A stretch of DNA of 22,579 nucleotides from positions 1-22,579 of the IMG/VR virus record IMGVR_UViG_3300033571_017587; one strand, given 5' to 3'. This document shows positions 1 through 6,349 of this stretch, one piece after another. The notes beneath the pieces were generated by a model. It did not search any database. It was not told the origin of the DNA and saw only the letters and a list, made by a program, of their open reading frames with translations. The stretch is from a virus. Within the stretch, counting starts at the first letter, position 1, and each line of letters opens with the position of its first letter. Position numbers and translations under genes: made by a program.

Positions 1-156
1 ATTCTTGAAAAACAAGGACATAGACATGCTTTCAATGGTGAAATTTTAGGTTTCTTTAAAGATTGGAAAACAGATGAAGTCGTTTGGGGAAAAATTCTCC
101 CTGCACTTGAAGAAAAACTTAAAGTGGAACTTACATTTAAAAACGAAGTCCAATGA
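1..156 (+). CDS. C-terminal fragment of an upstream replication-block gene (possibly UvsX/RecA-like)
   Basis: An open frame enters from the left window edge and stops with TGA at 154-156, giving the last 51 residues of a protein (ends FKNEVQ). It is read in the same direction as the helicase gene that follows. In T4 and many marine relatives the recombinase gene uvsX lies just upstream of helicase gene 41. The fragment has a GEILGFF...KTDEVVWGKIL segment loosely like the acidic, Trp-containing tail of UvsX proteins. That resemblance is weak and no ATP-binding motif is in view, so the UvsX suggestion rests mainly on position. The reading frame itself is well supported by its direct run into the helicase gene and normal codon use. 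Confidence 0.6.
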   Translation: MLEKQGHRHAFNGEILGFFKDWKTDEVVWGKILPALEEKLKVELTFKNEVQ

Positions 157-162
157 TGAAAG

Positions 163-197
163 TTATAAATTGCTTTTTGTGTAAATGCAATTTATAA
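163..197 (+). promoter_or_regulatory. 11-bp perfect inverted repeat in the helicase leader
   Basis: TTATAAATTGC at 163-173 is exactly complementary to GCAATTTATAA at 187-197, leaving a 13-base loop. It fills most of the 48-base gap between the upstream stop (156) and the helicase ATG (205), ending 7 bases before that ATG. The stem is AT-rich and lacks a T-tract after it, so it does not look like a standard terminator. A cis-acting RNA hairpin, an RNA-processing site or a protein operator would all fit. Confidence 0.5.
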
Positions 198-204
198 TGT
201 CTTT

Positions 205-1599
205 ATGTCAGAAAAGAATCTATCGTTAGATCTGGATTATTTTGAAAAAATAGTCATGTACAATGCTTTGTTTGATCAAAGTTATCTTGAAACTATTATT
301 GATTTCATTAATCCCATTTTTTTTAAAGATAAAAATATTAATATTGTTTTTACAATTCTTAAATCGTTTTATATTGAAAATAGACACGTTCCAAACGTCA
401 CAGAATTAAAAGCACATCTTGTTACACAAGAACAAAGGGATGCTTTGAAGCAAACTGTTATGTCTTTTAACGGTATTGATAAAAACTACAATAAAGATTT
501 GCTTATAAAAAACACTGAACGATTTTTAAGGGAAAAATCAGTTCTTACGACTGTATTAGAAACATCATTAGATGTTAATTCTGGTCATATTGATAATGCA
601 AAGATACTTAAGAAGTTTGAAAAGGCATGTAGTATATCTTTAATTGATAATATTGGAATGGATTATCTTGAAGATATCGATAAACACTGCTCTGATCTTA
701 ATAAATCATTTAATACCATTTCAAGTGGTTGGAAATGGCTTGATAATCATATTGGAGGTGGATTTATGTCAGAGGGTAGAGCACTTTATGTGTTTTTTGG
801 ACAAACTAATGTTGGTAAATCTATTTTTCTTGGTAATATTGCAACAAATATTCTTAGTCAGAATAAAACAGTTGTTTTAATTTCACTGGAAATGCCTGAA
901 CAGGTTTATGCAAAAAGAATATCCGCACAGTTATCTAAAATACCGTTTGATGATTTAAAACTTCAAGTAGATCCACTTAAAAAGCATCTTAATGAATATA
1001 AAATTAAAAATAGTAAATCTAAATTAATTGTAAAAGAATTTGCACCACAATCTTTAAGTGTTCTTCATTTAAAGACGTATGTAAACAAATTAATACAAAA
1101 GGGAATCAAACCAGACGCTATTATTGTTGATTATATTAATCTTTTGATGCCAGCATCTGCTGGATTAAGTTCATATGAGTCTATTAAAAAAATCACTGAA
1201 GGTTTAAGGGCTTTAACATATGAGTTTAACTGTCCTATAATATCTGCGACACAAGCAAACCGAGCCGCTATTAATACACCACAGCCCGATATGGGAAAAA
1301 CTAGCGAATCTATGGGTTTAGCGCACACTGTCGATGCTATGATGTCAATTTGGACAGAAGAAGGTGATTCTGATCTTGGTATTATTCACATGGGGATAGA
1401 AAAAAACCGTTTTGGCCCTAGAGAAGTATATACACATCTTAATATCGATTATCCAACTCTTGCATTGAGTGAACCCGATCAATCTGTTCAACAATATAGC
1501 GTTAAAAGTACATCACCAAATATGAATATGAATTTAGATGATGAAATTGGTTCTAGTATATCGGATACTTTAAATTTAATTGATAAATTAAGCAATTAA
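205..1599 (+). CDS. 41: DnaB-family replicative DNA helicase (T4 gp41-like)
   Basis: This 464-aa protein is the hexameric 5'-3' helicase that unwinds DNA ahead of the phage replisome. Residues 1-150 form an alpha-helical N-terminal region as in DnaB/gp41, and the RecA-like ATPase core follows. Walker A is GQTNVGKS at 199-206, the helicase motif 1a region includes ISLEMPE near 226-232, and Walker B is IIVDY with Asp309. A Q-containing segment ISATQANRAA downstream matches DnaB motif H3. Length agrees with T4 gp41 (475 aa). The ATG at 205 is chosen because it lies just after an 11-bp hairpin and no earlier in-frame start follows the previous stop. The start lacks a Shine-Dalgarno sequence. It heads a tightly spaced replication operon containing the candidate loader, single-strand binding protein and clamp. 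Confidence 0.93.
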   Translation: MSEKNLSLDLDYFEKIVMYNALFDQSYLETIIDFINPIFFKDKNINIVFTILKSFYIENRHVPNVTELKAHLVTQEQRDALKQTVMSFNGIDKNYNKDLLIKNTERFLREKSVLTTVLETSLDVNSGHIDNAKILKKFEKACSISLIDNIGMDYLEDIDKHCSDLNKSFNTISSGWKWLDNHIGGGFMSEGRALYVFFGQTNVGKSIFLGNIATNILSQNKTVVLISLEMPEQVYAKRISAQLSKIPFDDLKLQVDPLKKHLNEYKIKNSKSKLIVKEFAPQSLSVLHLKTYVNKLIQKGIKPDAIIVDYINLLMPASAGLSSYESIKKITEGLRALTYEFNCPIISATQANRAAINTPQPDMGKTSESMGLAHTVDAMMSIWTEEGDSDLGIIHMGIEKNRFGPREVYTHLNIDYPTLALSEPDQSVQQYSVKSTSPNMNMNLDDEIGSSISDTLNLIDKLSN

Positions 1600-1616
1600 T
1601 CTAAATAAACAACGTA

Positions 1617-2510
1617 ATGGATATAAAAAAAACATATCAAATTTTTACTCATAAAGATTTAGATGGGGCGGTCAGTCTTTTGACTTTTTTATGGTCTAAA
1701 CCTGAAGCTCAAGTTACATATAGAGAAATTACAAACGTACAAATTGATATAATTAAAGACTATATACAAAAAACTTGCAATCCACCTGAAATTATAATCA
1801 TGGATCTTTCCTTAAGAGAAGAAATGTTACCCGAACTTGATTATGAATATATAACATTTATAGATCACCATGTTAGAAGTTCAAAATATATTCCCTTGTT
1901 TAAACAAGCAAAAATACTTCATGGTGATTATACATCAAATTCTATTTTTGTAAGAAAATTATTTAAAAACATAGCACCAGAGTTTACAGATGCACAAAAA
2001 AAATTATTATTATTAGCTGATGATCATGATAGTGGTAATAATAATTTTCAAGATTCATATGATTTAAATATTTTGTTTTGGACGCAATTTAAAAACGAAT
2101 TTTGTTATTTTTGTAATTATTATAAAGATGGTTTTAGAGAATTTACTCCAAAACAAAAAGAAATTATCAAACATGCTAAAGATGATGCCAAAATAAAATT
2201 AACTCAAACTAATTGTTATGCTGGTGAACTAATAATCGAAGGAACCCCACAAAAAATAATAGCAGCAACTACTGAAAATTTTAATAATATCGTAATGGAT
2301 TCATTAATGAGCATACATAAACCAGATATATTGTTCTATATCAATACAAAAACGGAAAAAGTAAGTATGAGGCAAAGAAAAAGCGATAAAAATATTGATT
2401 TAGCTGCATTTGCAGACAAATATTGCAACGGAAATGGTCATAGGTACGCTGCTGGTGGAAAAATAACACCATTATTCATGGAAATGACCAAAAAACTTAA
2501 AGCATTATGA
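1617..2510 (+). CDS. DHH/DHHA1-family phosphoesterase (RecJ/NrnA-like nuclease)
   Basis: This 297-aa protein has the hallmarks of the DHH superfamily of manganese-dependent phosphoesterases, which includes RecJ exonuclease and NrnA oligoribonuclease. Motif I is THKDLDG with His12, Asp14 and Asp16; motif II is MDLS with Asp63; motif III is DHH at 83-85; a further acidic stretch ADDHDSG lies near 134-140. The C-terminal GNGHRYAAGGK at 272-282 is the GGGH-type DHHA1 substrate-binding loop. The compact length resembles NrnA more than full RecJ. It starts 17 bases after the helicase stop, and its last codons overlap the next gene (ATGA). Its place before the candidate 33-59-32 cluster is where T4 keeps rnh, so removal of primer RNA or 5' ends is a plausible role. 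The substrate cannot be read from sequence. Confidence 0.85.
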   Translation: MDIKKTYQIFTHKDLDGAVSLLTFLWSKPEAQVTYREITNVQIDIIKDYIQKTCNPPEIIIMDLSLREEMLPELDYEYITFIDHHVRSSKYIPLFKQAKILHGDYTSNSIFVRKLFKNIAPEFTDAQKKLLLLADDHDSGNNNFQDSYDLNILFWTQFKNEFCYFCNYYKDGFREFTPKQKEIIKHAKDDAKIKLTQTNCYAGELIIEGTPQKIIAATTENFNNIVMDSLMSIHKPDILFYINTKTEKVSMRQRKSDKNIDLAAFADKYCNGNGHRYAAGGKITPLFMEMTKKLKAL

Positions 2511-2800
2511 TTATAACATCCTCTCAGCAACTAGAATCACTCACAAATCCAGCAAATGCTTTAAATATTGAAGAATTTGAAGAGATAACTTTAAAATTTG
2601 GAGCATTTGTCTGTATATGCAAGGGTAAAAAAATGAATTATCTTAATTTTTTAAAATTTTTAGTTGACGATAAGAAGACACAGAAGATATACTTTGCATT
2701 ATTGGGTGAATACAACCTTCAAGGTATCATAAGAGCATATTTAAGCTCAACGCCAAACGTTTATAAAAAAATATTTCGATCAAAGTTAAACAAAAAATGA
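2507..2800 (+). CDS. Small hypothetical protein in the position of T4 gene 33
   Basis: I do not recognise this 97-aa protein by sequence. It is translationally coupled on both sides: its ATG overlaps the DHH gene stop (ATGA at 2507-2510) and its own stop overlaps the next ATG (2797-2800). It is predicted mainly helical, with an acidic N-terminal third (EEFEE) and a basic C-terminus (KKIFRSKLNKK). There is no signal peptide or membrane segment. In T4 the gene directly upstream of 59 and 32 is 33, a 112-aa late-transcription co-activator that bridges sigma-like gp55 and the polymerase clamp. Position and size fit gp33, but I see no gp33-like hydrophobic C-terminal flap-binding tail, so this remains a positional guess. 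Confidence 0.75.
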   Translation: MIITSSQQLESLTNPANALNIEEFEEITLKFGAFVCICKGKKMNYLNFLKFLVDDKKTQKIYFALLGEYNLQGIIRAYLSSTPNVYKKIFRSKLNKK

Positions 2801-3465
2801 ATAATTTTACTGATTTAAACAAAAAAGTATATAATTGTTATCTTAAAAATTATAGAAGGGGTGAACCATACAAACAACGTAAAGATTTTTCAAATATAAA
2901 CCCAAACACCGCAACATCTATTATAAAAATATCAAATTTTTTAAAGAAATTCCCACACATTAAGTGCGATGATTTCTTTGAGGCTCCTGTTTTTTTATAT
3001 CCTAATGATAAATATCCACCTTTAAACTCATTTACAACAAGAGCAGCATTAAAAAACTATGCTATGTATCAAAAACAAAAGGAAGATCGTAGTCCTGACA
3101 AGCAACATGATGAGATTAAAGAGAGTTTACGGTTTATTGGTATGTATTGTATTGATAAAAAAATTAATTTGGATGCGTATCTTTATAAAAAATCAGGATA
3201 CATCTATGCGTGGTTAGATCATTATAGGGAACATAGAGTAAATCCATATTGTTTGTTTGAGTTGGGCGATGTTTTTTCCATATTAAACACCATTCCAAAA
3301 GATGAACTTTATTTGTTTGCGACAAATTTATACGAAGCATTGGTATCATACAAAAACAAATACGATAAATGCTTAAAAACAAAAGAATTTATAAGAGATG
3401 GTGTTAAAAAAGTTAAGTTTTTTGTGGAAAAAGAGTTGACGAATACGCCAAATGTGATAATATAA
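2797..3465 (+). CDS. Candidate gp59-like DNA helicase loader
   Basis: This 222-aa protein is helix-rich and basic, with no enzyme motif. T4 gp59, which loads gp41 helicase on gp32-coated forks, is 217 aa and is encoded immediately before gene 32, as here. By eye the C-terminal two thirds can be aligned with gp59: a helix starting near IKESLRFIGM, then KINLDAYLY, then a helix ending in WLDHYREHRVNPYCLFEL, then a last helix with YEALVSYKNKYDK. These match the order and spacing of the gp59 C-domain helices, but identity is low. The N-terminal KDFSNINPNTATSI region resembles a DNA-binding HMG-like half only in charge. It starts by overlapping the preceding stop, and the gp32 ATG follows 8 bases after its own stop. 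The gene is certain; the loader role is an inference from size, order and helix pattern. Confidence 0.6.
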   Translation: MNNFTDLNKKVYNCYLKNYRRGEPYKQRKDFSNINPNTATSIIKISNFLKKFPHIKCDDFFEAPVFLYPNDKYPPLNSFTTRAALKNYAMYQKQKEDRSPDKQHDEIKESLRFIGMYCIDKKINLDAYLYKKSGYIYAWLDHYREHRVNPYCLFELGDVFSILNTIPKDELYLFATNLYEALVSYKNKYDKCLKTKEFIRDGVKKVKFFVEKELTNTPNVII

Positions 3466-3468
3466 ATA
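3436..3468 (+). promoter_or_regulatory. Promoter-like sequence directly before the gp32-like gene
   Basis: TTGACG at 3436-3441 is followed after 16 bases by TAATAT (3458-3463), or after 19 bases by TATAAA (3461-3466). The string TATAAATA at 3461-3468 also equals the T4 late-promoter core. Either reading would place the transcript start within a few bases of the ATG at 3473, giving a leaderless or nearly leaderless message. The sequence lies across the end of the upstream gene. AT-rich DNA makes such matches common (TATAAATA also occurs inside the gene at 4456), so confidence is modest. Confidence 0.35.
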
Positions 3469-3472
3469 GATT

Positions 3473-4336
3473 ATGAGTACTAAATACAACGCAAGCCTGT
3501 TCGATACCCTAAAGGAATCCTTCAGCAATAAAAATAACACCGAATCAGTCTTTAAAGACTTCTTGAAATTTGAATCTGGTAAGACATATGTGGTTCGTCT
3601 CGTACCAAACGTGGAAGACATAAGCAACAGTTGGTACAAATACGCACAACATATCTTTGAAAGCTGTGTTCATGGTAAAAAAATTTCAGTGTTATGTCCT
3701 AACACTTACAAAGAGAAGTGTCCGATTTGTGAGTACCGTTCCAAGATTTGGGCTACTAAAAATGAAACATTGATTAATCAGGTTAAACCTCTTAAAAAGT
3801 CGGAGAAGTGGCTTTACAATGCATATGTAATCACCGATCCTTCCAATCCCACAAATCAAGGTCAGGTTAAATATCTTAATGCTGGAGCGCAACTTGAAAA
3901 AATTATCGAAGCTGCTCGTTTTGGTGATGATAAAGATGAATTTGGCTCACGAATTTTTGATCTATCATCAAATGGATGTAATCTTAAAATTAAGGTTGAG
4001 ACTAATGAGGGTGGTTATCCATCATATGTAACTTCTAAATTTGTTTCACCTTCCGAAATTGAAGGTTTAGATACAGATTCTGCAATTGATTCTGTTTATG
4101 GTTCTTTCAAATCGTATGACAATATTTTCAAACCAAAAACTTATAACGAGATTAAAGATCTTCTTGATGTTCACTTCTTAGGTAAAGACACGGCTGCACC
4201 TGCGGTTGTTGAGGAAGATGAAGATGAGTTTAAAGTTGATGATATAAGTGCTTCAACTGAAACAGAAGTTGAAACCAAATCAGATTCTCTTTCTGATCAG
4301 GAGAAAAGGATGAAAGAGATTTTGGAAAGCCTCTAA
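3473..4336 (+). CDS. 32: Single-stranded DNA-binding protein (T4 gp32-like)
   Basis: This 287-aa protein coats single-stranded DNA during replication and recombination. It has the gp32 plan: a short N-terminal cooperativity region, an OB-fold core with a zinc site, and an acidic tail. Candidate zinc ligands are His60 or His67, Cys75, Cys83 and Cys86, the last two in KCPICEY, comparable with His64, Cys77, Cys87 and Cys90 of T4 gp32 (301 aa). The core motif KTYVVRLVPN at 37-46 is typical of T4-like relatives. From about residue 242 the tail is strongly acidic (VEEDEDEF), the part that in T4 contacts other replisome proteins. The first codons are noticeably richer in C and G than neighbouring genes, as expected for a highly expressed protein. 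Only three bases separate it from the next gene. Confidence 0.92.
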   Translation: MSTKYNASLFDTLKESFSNKNNTESVFKDFLKFESGKTYVVRLVPNVEDISNSWYKYAQHIFESCVHGKKISVLCPNTYKEKCPICEYRSKIWATKNETLINQVKPLKKSEKWLYNAYVITDPSNPTNQGQVKYLNAGAQLEKIIEAARFGDDKDEFGSRIFDLSSNGCNLKIKVETNEGGYPSYVTSKFVSPSEIEGLDTDSAIDSVYGSFKSYDNIFKPKTYNEIKDLLDVHFLGKDTAAPAVVEEDEDEFKVDDISASTETEVETKSDSLSDQEKRMKEILESL

Positions 4337-4339
4337 AAT

Positions 4340-4876
4340 ATGAATCAGGCGGAAGCGTTAGAAGCTGCTAAACTAGCTGCAATGGTGGGTGGTCAAATGA
4401 AAATGGTTGATCAATTTACCACCCACCGCACTAGTAATCCTGCAAATAAAATCGATATAAATAGTTTTGTAGCTAAAGTTAAAAATCCTAATGTTAGGAT
4501 CAAACCTGCGAGTTATTTAACAGACACACCCGCAGGATATGCACCACCGCCGCCTGAAGAATATGTGCAATCACAAGTTCCTGATATACAACCATCTTTT
4601 ATTCCAACTGCTGCTTCATTTGCAACAGAATCAACACAATTACCACAAGCGGTATCTACAATACTTCCGTCTGTTACTAGTCCAAATATTCAAACTTTAC
4701 GAACAGAAACAAAAACATCATCTATAATCGATGGTTTTAAAGAAGATAAAAATGTAACTCTTTTAACTCGTAGTGATGTAGATAGTATCAGAAATTCATT
4801 AAAAAACATTGACAAATCATTACAGGGTATGCTAAAGTATATGCAAGAAAGTAGCAAACCTAAAGTTGATGAATGA
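4340..4876 (+). CDS. Proline-rich hypothetical protein between gp32 and the clamp
   Basis: I do not recognise this 178-aa protein. Residues 1-30 are alanine- and methionine-rich and probably helical (AEALEAAKLAAMVGG). The middle, about 40-125, is low-complexity and probably unstructured, with a PPPPEEY stretch and many Pro, Ser and Thr. The last 50 residues form a likely amphipathic helix (DVDSIRNSLKNIDKSLQGMLKYMQ), possibly a coiled coil. It begins three bases after the gp32 stop, and its final 8 bases overlap the clamp start at 4869, so it is translationally linked to both. A flexible linker with helical ends suggests an adaptor or scaffold rather than an enzyme. Similar low-complexity proteins occur among phage structural proteins, so a virion role is also possible. 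Confidence 0.75.
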   Translation: MNQAEALEAAKLAAMVGGQMKMVDQFTTHRTSNPANKIDINSFVAKVKNPNVRIKPASYLTDTPAGYAPPPPEEYVQSQVPDIQPSFIPTAASFATESTQLPQAVSTILPSVTSPNIQTLRTETKTSSIIDGFKEDKNVTLLTRSDVDSIRNSLKNIDKSLQGMLKYMQESSKPKVDE

Positions 4877-5624
4877 ATTTTTAATACCAATTCCAAAAAG
4901 TTCTTTGGAAAAATTGTTAAAGCCTGTAAACAGGCTTGCCGATTCTTGCGTTTTACGTAATGATACCGAATCTATATACACTCTTTGTAGTTCAATTGAT
5001 AGTAGTGTTATACTTTACGCTAATACCAAACTTCCAGTAACTATAGATAAAATAAAACTTAATATTATCAATATTAAAAAATTTTTAACTGGATTAGATT
5101 GTTTGGGTGATGACGGTGAATTTAAAATTATTAAAAATGATAACAATATTGTTTGCAAATCAACTAATACAGTATCGGGCGAAAACAATCATTTTAAATA
5201 TCATTTAGTTGAAGATAACATTATCAAAGAATCCAGTGTTAATATTGAAAAAATTGCAAGTTTAAAGTATGATACTGTGTTTGATATTTCACTTGCAAAA
5301 ATTAAGCAAATCATGTCAGCGTATTCTTTTGTTAACGATGTTAATAAAATATATTTTTATACTAAAGATGATACTGTAATAGCGGAAATTGATGATAAAT
5401 CGCTTCAAAATATCGATAATGTATCTTTGGTGGCTTCTCCTTCATTTACAGGAGAACCTTTACTAACGCCAATGTCGGTTAAAATAGAAGTATTTAAATT
5501 ACTGGCTAGTAGTAAAACTTCTATTAAAGTTAAAATTAATAATGAGTTTAAAGTGTTTGTTTTTGAAACACAAGAAGATGAAAATACACAGTTAAAATAT
5601 ATTATATCCGCACTTGTTAAATAA
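4869..5624 (+). CDS. 45: DNA polymerase sliding clamp (T4 gp45-like)
   Basis: This 251-aa protein resembles gp45, the trimeric ring that tethers the phage DNA polymerase and, in T4, also activates late transcription. It has two repeated alpha-beta halves typical of PCNA/gp45 folds. An N-terminal part carries ESIYTLCSSID and NIINIKKFLTGLDCL, and a C-terminal part carries IYFYTKDDTVIAEIDD and the final IKVKINNEFKVFVFE strands. T4 gp45 is 228 aa, so size fits. The ATG at 4869 is preferred to an in-frame TTG one codon earlier. The start overlaps the preceding gene by 8 bases. No clamp-loader genes (44/62) lie in the window. Sequence identity to T4 is low, so the call rests on fold pattern, length and the replication-gene setting. 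Confidence 0.8.
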   Translation: MNEFLIPIPKSSLEKLLKPVNRLADSCVLRNDTESIYTLCSSIDSSVILYANTKLPVTIDKIKLNIINIKKFLTGLDCLGDDGEFKIIKNDNNIVCKSTNTVSGENNHFKYHLVEDNIIKESSVNIEKIASLKYDTVFDISLAKIKQIMSAYSFVNDVNKIYFYTKDDTVIAEIDDKSLQNIDNVSLVASPSFTGEPLLTPMSVKIEVFKLLASSKTSIKVKINNEFKVFVFETQEDENTQLKYIISALVK

Positions 5625-5646
5625 TTAATAAGTGATAAGATATAAT

Positions 5647-5970
5647 ATGTCGAAAAATAAATTAACAACTGTTGGATATTTTATCAAACGCCTTCGTGAT
5701 AGTGGATATGTAACTGATAAAGTTTTTACAGATTATTCTGAACATGATCCTAGAGCTTGGACTGTTGTGGTAGATCCTAAAGTATCATCTGTGTTTATAA
5801 CATGTTTTAACAATCATAATTCTTTTGGCGAAGAATATTTTGAAATGCATGATGGGGCGCAATTTATACCAGATAGATTTAAATTAAAAACAAGTTCTAT
5901 TGAAACAGTTGTCGAATATCTTGTTAAATTTGGAATAAATAATAAAGCACCTAAATACAATGACAAATAA
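5647..5970 (+). CDS. Hypothetical protein conserved in T4-like phages
   Basis: This 107-aa protein begins MSKNKLTTVGYFIKRLRDSGY. Similar small proteins, as far as I recall, occur next to replication genes in marine T4-like phages, but no function is established. It appears to be a single alpha-beta domain: an N-terminal helix, three strands (AWTVVVDP, SVFITCF, EYFEMHDGAQFIP) and a C-terminal helix (SSIETVVEYLVKFGI). There is no catalytic motif, membrane segment or signal peptide. I chose the ATG at 5647 over the in-frame GTG at 5632, because known relatives, as I remember them, start at this MSK and the short AT-rich leader matches other starts here. The last 11 bases overlap the next gene. 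Confidence 0.8.
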   Translation: MSKNKLTTVGYFIKRLRDSGYVTDKVFTDYSEHDPRAWTVVVDPKVSSVFITCFNNHNSFGEEYFEMHDGAQFIPDRFKLKTSSIETVVEYLVKFGINNKAPKYNDK

Positions 5971-6349
5971 AAGAAAAAAAACTAATACCCCCTCATTGTC
6001 TTCAGAAAATACCAGTGTAAAGTCAAAAAAAAAAGGTATGACAGATGAACAAGTAAAAGAATTAAATGATAAAGTTTTTTTAGCTGTTAATAATTTAGAA
6101 CTTCAAAAAAGTTTGGATAGATGGTTAAGAGAAAATTCACAAAATAACACAATTGTCAGAAGAGATTTGACAATGTTAAAAAATATGGTTTCTGAATATT
6201 TGGACTCTTTTGTTTTGTTTGGATATAATATGGAAGGAGAAAGAGTTATAATTCAAAAGTTTGAAACCTCAAAAGATAGAGATGCTGTTATGGAATTTCT
6301 CAAAACTATATTTTTAAAACAACAACACGAAAATTTTTTAGATGAATAA
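5960..6349 (+). CDS. Hypothetical protein with lysine-rich head
   Basis: This 129-aa protein is unrecognised by function. Residues 1-26 are Lys/Ser/Thr-rich and probably disordered. The conserved-looking part starts at an internal ATG (6038, MTDEQVKELND) and contains helices plus a strand pair YLDSFVLFGYNMEGERVII, ending in DAVMEFLKTIFL. I recall similar YLDSFVLxGY segments in hypothetical proteins of T4-like marine phages. A run of ten A residues (6025-6034) encodes SKKK just before the internal ATG, so the true start could be 6038 (103 aa). The gene overlaps its neighbours by 11 and 8 bases, indicating coupled translation within the replication operon. Confidence 0.72.
   Translation: MTNKRKKTNTPSLSSENTSVKSKKKGMTDEQVKELNDKVFLAVNNLELQKSLDRWLRENSQNNTIVRRDLTMLKNMVSEYLDSFVLFGYNMEGERVIIQKFETSKDRDAVMEFLKTIFLKQQHENFLDE

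Noticed and set aside
163-197. Helicase-leader hairpin as a Rho-independent terminator
   Set aside because: The stem has almost no GC and the T-run is in the loop, not after the stem.
1131-1328. Minus-strand open frame inside the helicase gene
   Set aside because: It fully overlaps a strongly supported gene on the other strand and has no recognisable product or start context.
4456-4463. TATAAATA, identical to the T4 late-promoter core
   Set aside because: It lies inside the 178-aa coding sequence with no gene start just downstream; expected by chance in AT-rich DNA.
5641-5646. TATAAT directly before the ATG at 5647
   Set aside because: As a -10 element it would start transcription inside the gene; more likely part of the common A/T leader.
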